A DNA stretch of 46,437 nucleotides from Ignavibacteria bacterium. GTDB lineage: Bacteria > Bacteroidota > Ignavibacteria > Kapaibacteriales > UBA2268. Each line of letters begins with the position of its first letter. Position 1 is the first letter of the stretch. The stretch lies in the NCBI GenBank assembly GCA_026416955.1, contig JAOAEE010000025.1:1-46437 (forward strand), given 5' to 3'. A program made the position numbers and the translations under genes. Positions 45,933-46,437 of the stretch are shown piece by piece. The notes beneath the pieces were generated by a model that worked only from the letters and a program-made list of their open reading frames with translations, was not told where the DNA came from and did not search any database.

Positions 45933-46296
45933 CGAATCCAACTTAAAAAGAACTAAAACGAAATAGAGGAAGATTTAGTAAACACCACTGTAAAATAATT
46001 CAAGTTTTTTGGGCTTAAATCAAGAGGAAAAGCGGAATATTAAGAATTAACAAGATATTTGCTTTTTTCGAAAATTGGAACAAATTTTTGCTTCCGTTTC
46101 AATATAAAAATCATAGATTGAACCCAAGTTCGACTAATTCCACCTTGAATTTTCACTCCAGTAGACAATAGCGTTAGGAAATAAAAACCAATTTTGTGCA
46201 AAAATCTTGTATGCAAAAGAAGTAGCGGGCAAAATTGTCGCTGGGAAGCAAGGGCACGGGTTCCCTTCTCTTTTGTTGCATTGTTTGTGGTTATTG
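45933..46296. other. 364-base noncoding gap upstream of the VWA gene
   Basis: Lies between the VWA start and the stop of the partial T9SS gene, both on the minus strand, so it should hold the VWA promoter. I found no full TTTG/TAnnTTTG pair there. The open frame at 46040-46402 on the minus strand begins inside the T9SS gene in another frame and looks like a shadow. A weak GGGAA/TTCCC stem lies just after the T9SS stop. Confidence 0.5.
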
Positions 46297-46437
46297 CTAT
46301 TGGTTGAGGAGTAATTTGCGGGGTTTGCCAGAACTTACGATTATATACACTCCTTTCGGGAGGGCTTCGGGACGCAACTTCGTGAGGCTCTCGCCTTCCC
46401 ATACCTTTTGCCCCAACAGGTCGTAGACTTCTACCTT
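46297..46437 (-). CDS. C-terminal end of a T9SS-secreted protein (partial, 46 aa visible)
   Basis: The gene runs off the right edge of the window. The visible end reads VEVYDLLGQKVWEGESL, then LPKGVYIIVSSG, then KLLLNQ and a TAG stop. This is the closing half of a type A Por/T9SS C-terminal sorting domain: the VxVYDLLGQ strand, the LPKGVYI strand and a basic last strand. The full protein is therefore a probable secreted or surface-attached product of the type IX system. Its function cannot be seen from this fragment. Confidence 0.8.
   Translation of the reverse strand, partial: KVEVYDLLGQKVWEGESLTKLRPEALPKGVYIIVSSGKPRKLLLNQ

Noticed and set aside
46040-46402. 120-codon minus-strand open frame at the right edge
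   Set aside because: Begins inside the T9SS sorting domain in another frame; the sorting-domain frame is clearly the real one.

Overview
This window comes from a low-GC Gram-negative bacterium of the Bacteroidota/Chlorobiota (FCB) group. The signs are two proteins with type IX secretion (T9SS) C-terminal sorting domains, a TTTG-N19-TAnnTTTG promoter of the Bacteroidota sigma-A type ahead of ileS, an IleRS of the Bacteroidota/eukaryote-like type with GLHH at the HIGH position, and the order ileS - DksA-like gene - lspA. An Ignavibacteria/Kapabacteria-like lineage is plausible but unproven. About 33 protein genes are supported. I found no tRNA, rRNA, CRISPR array or intact insertion sequence.

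Layout: (1) 1-12.3 kb, plus strand: dual CDGSH Fe-S protein, mnmE, a perfect parS palindrome, a glycosyltransferase-like gene, a cell-envelope trio (giant TPR protein, beta-barrel, SPOR protein), then a small membrane protein, a GT4 glycosyltransferase and a radical SAM enzyme. (2) 12.4-17.5 kb, minus strand: a T9SS-secreted GH26-like/SGNH fusion, ispG, a rhomboid protease and a small hypothetical. (3) 17.5-18.06 kb: noncoding, with a probable decayed gene. (4) 18.06-22.4 kb, plus strand: pyrB-prmC-alaS. (5) 22.42-22.64 kb: AT-rich gap with a cluster of DnaA-box-like 9-mers. (6) 22.64-29.5 kb, minus strand: GT4, UbiA-family prenyltransferase, and a four-gene signalling/transport operon (CBS protein, receiver-SLC13 transporter fusion, receiver, histidine kinase). 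(7) 29.66-43.76 kb, plus strand: envelope protein, ileS, DksA-like protein with a long basic tail, lspA, rluD family, trxB, S9 peptidase, GNAT-like protein, NSS sodium symporter and its tiny MetS-like partner. (8) 43.75-46.4 kb, minus strand: VWA-domain membrane protein and the last 46 codons of another T9SS-secreted protein.

Two themes stand out. First, the window probably contains the chromosome origin. The DnaA-box cluster at 22.4-22.6 kb sits where sampled plus-strand composition turns from C-rich to G-rich, and a perfect parS lies about 21 kb away beside mnmE. Second, the operon at 25-29.5 kb encodes an SLC13/DASS-type transporter carrying an N-terminal response-regulator receiver domain, next to a free paralogous receiver, a histidine kinase and a CBS-pair protein. 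This suggests a transporter gated directly by phosphorelay, which I do not recognise as a described system.
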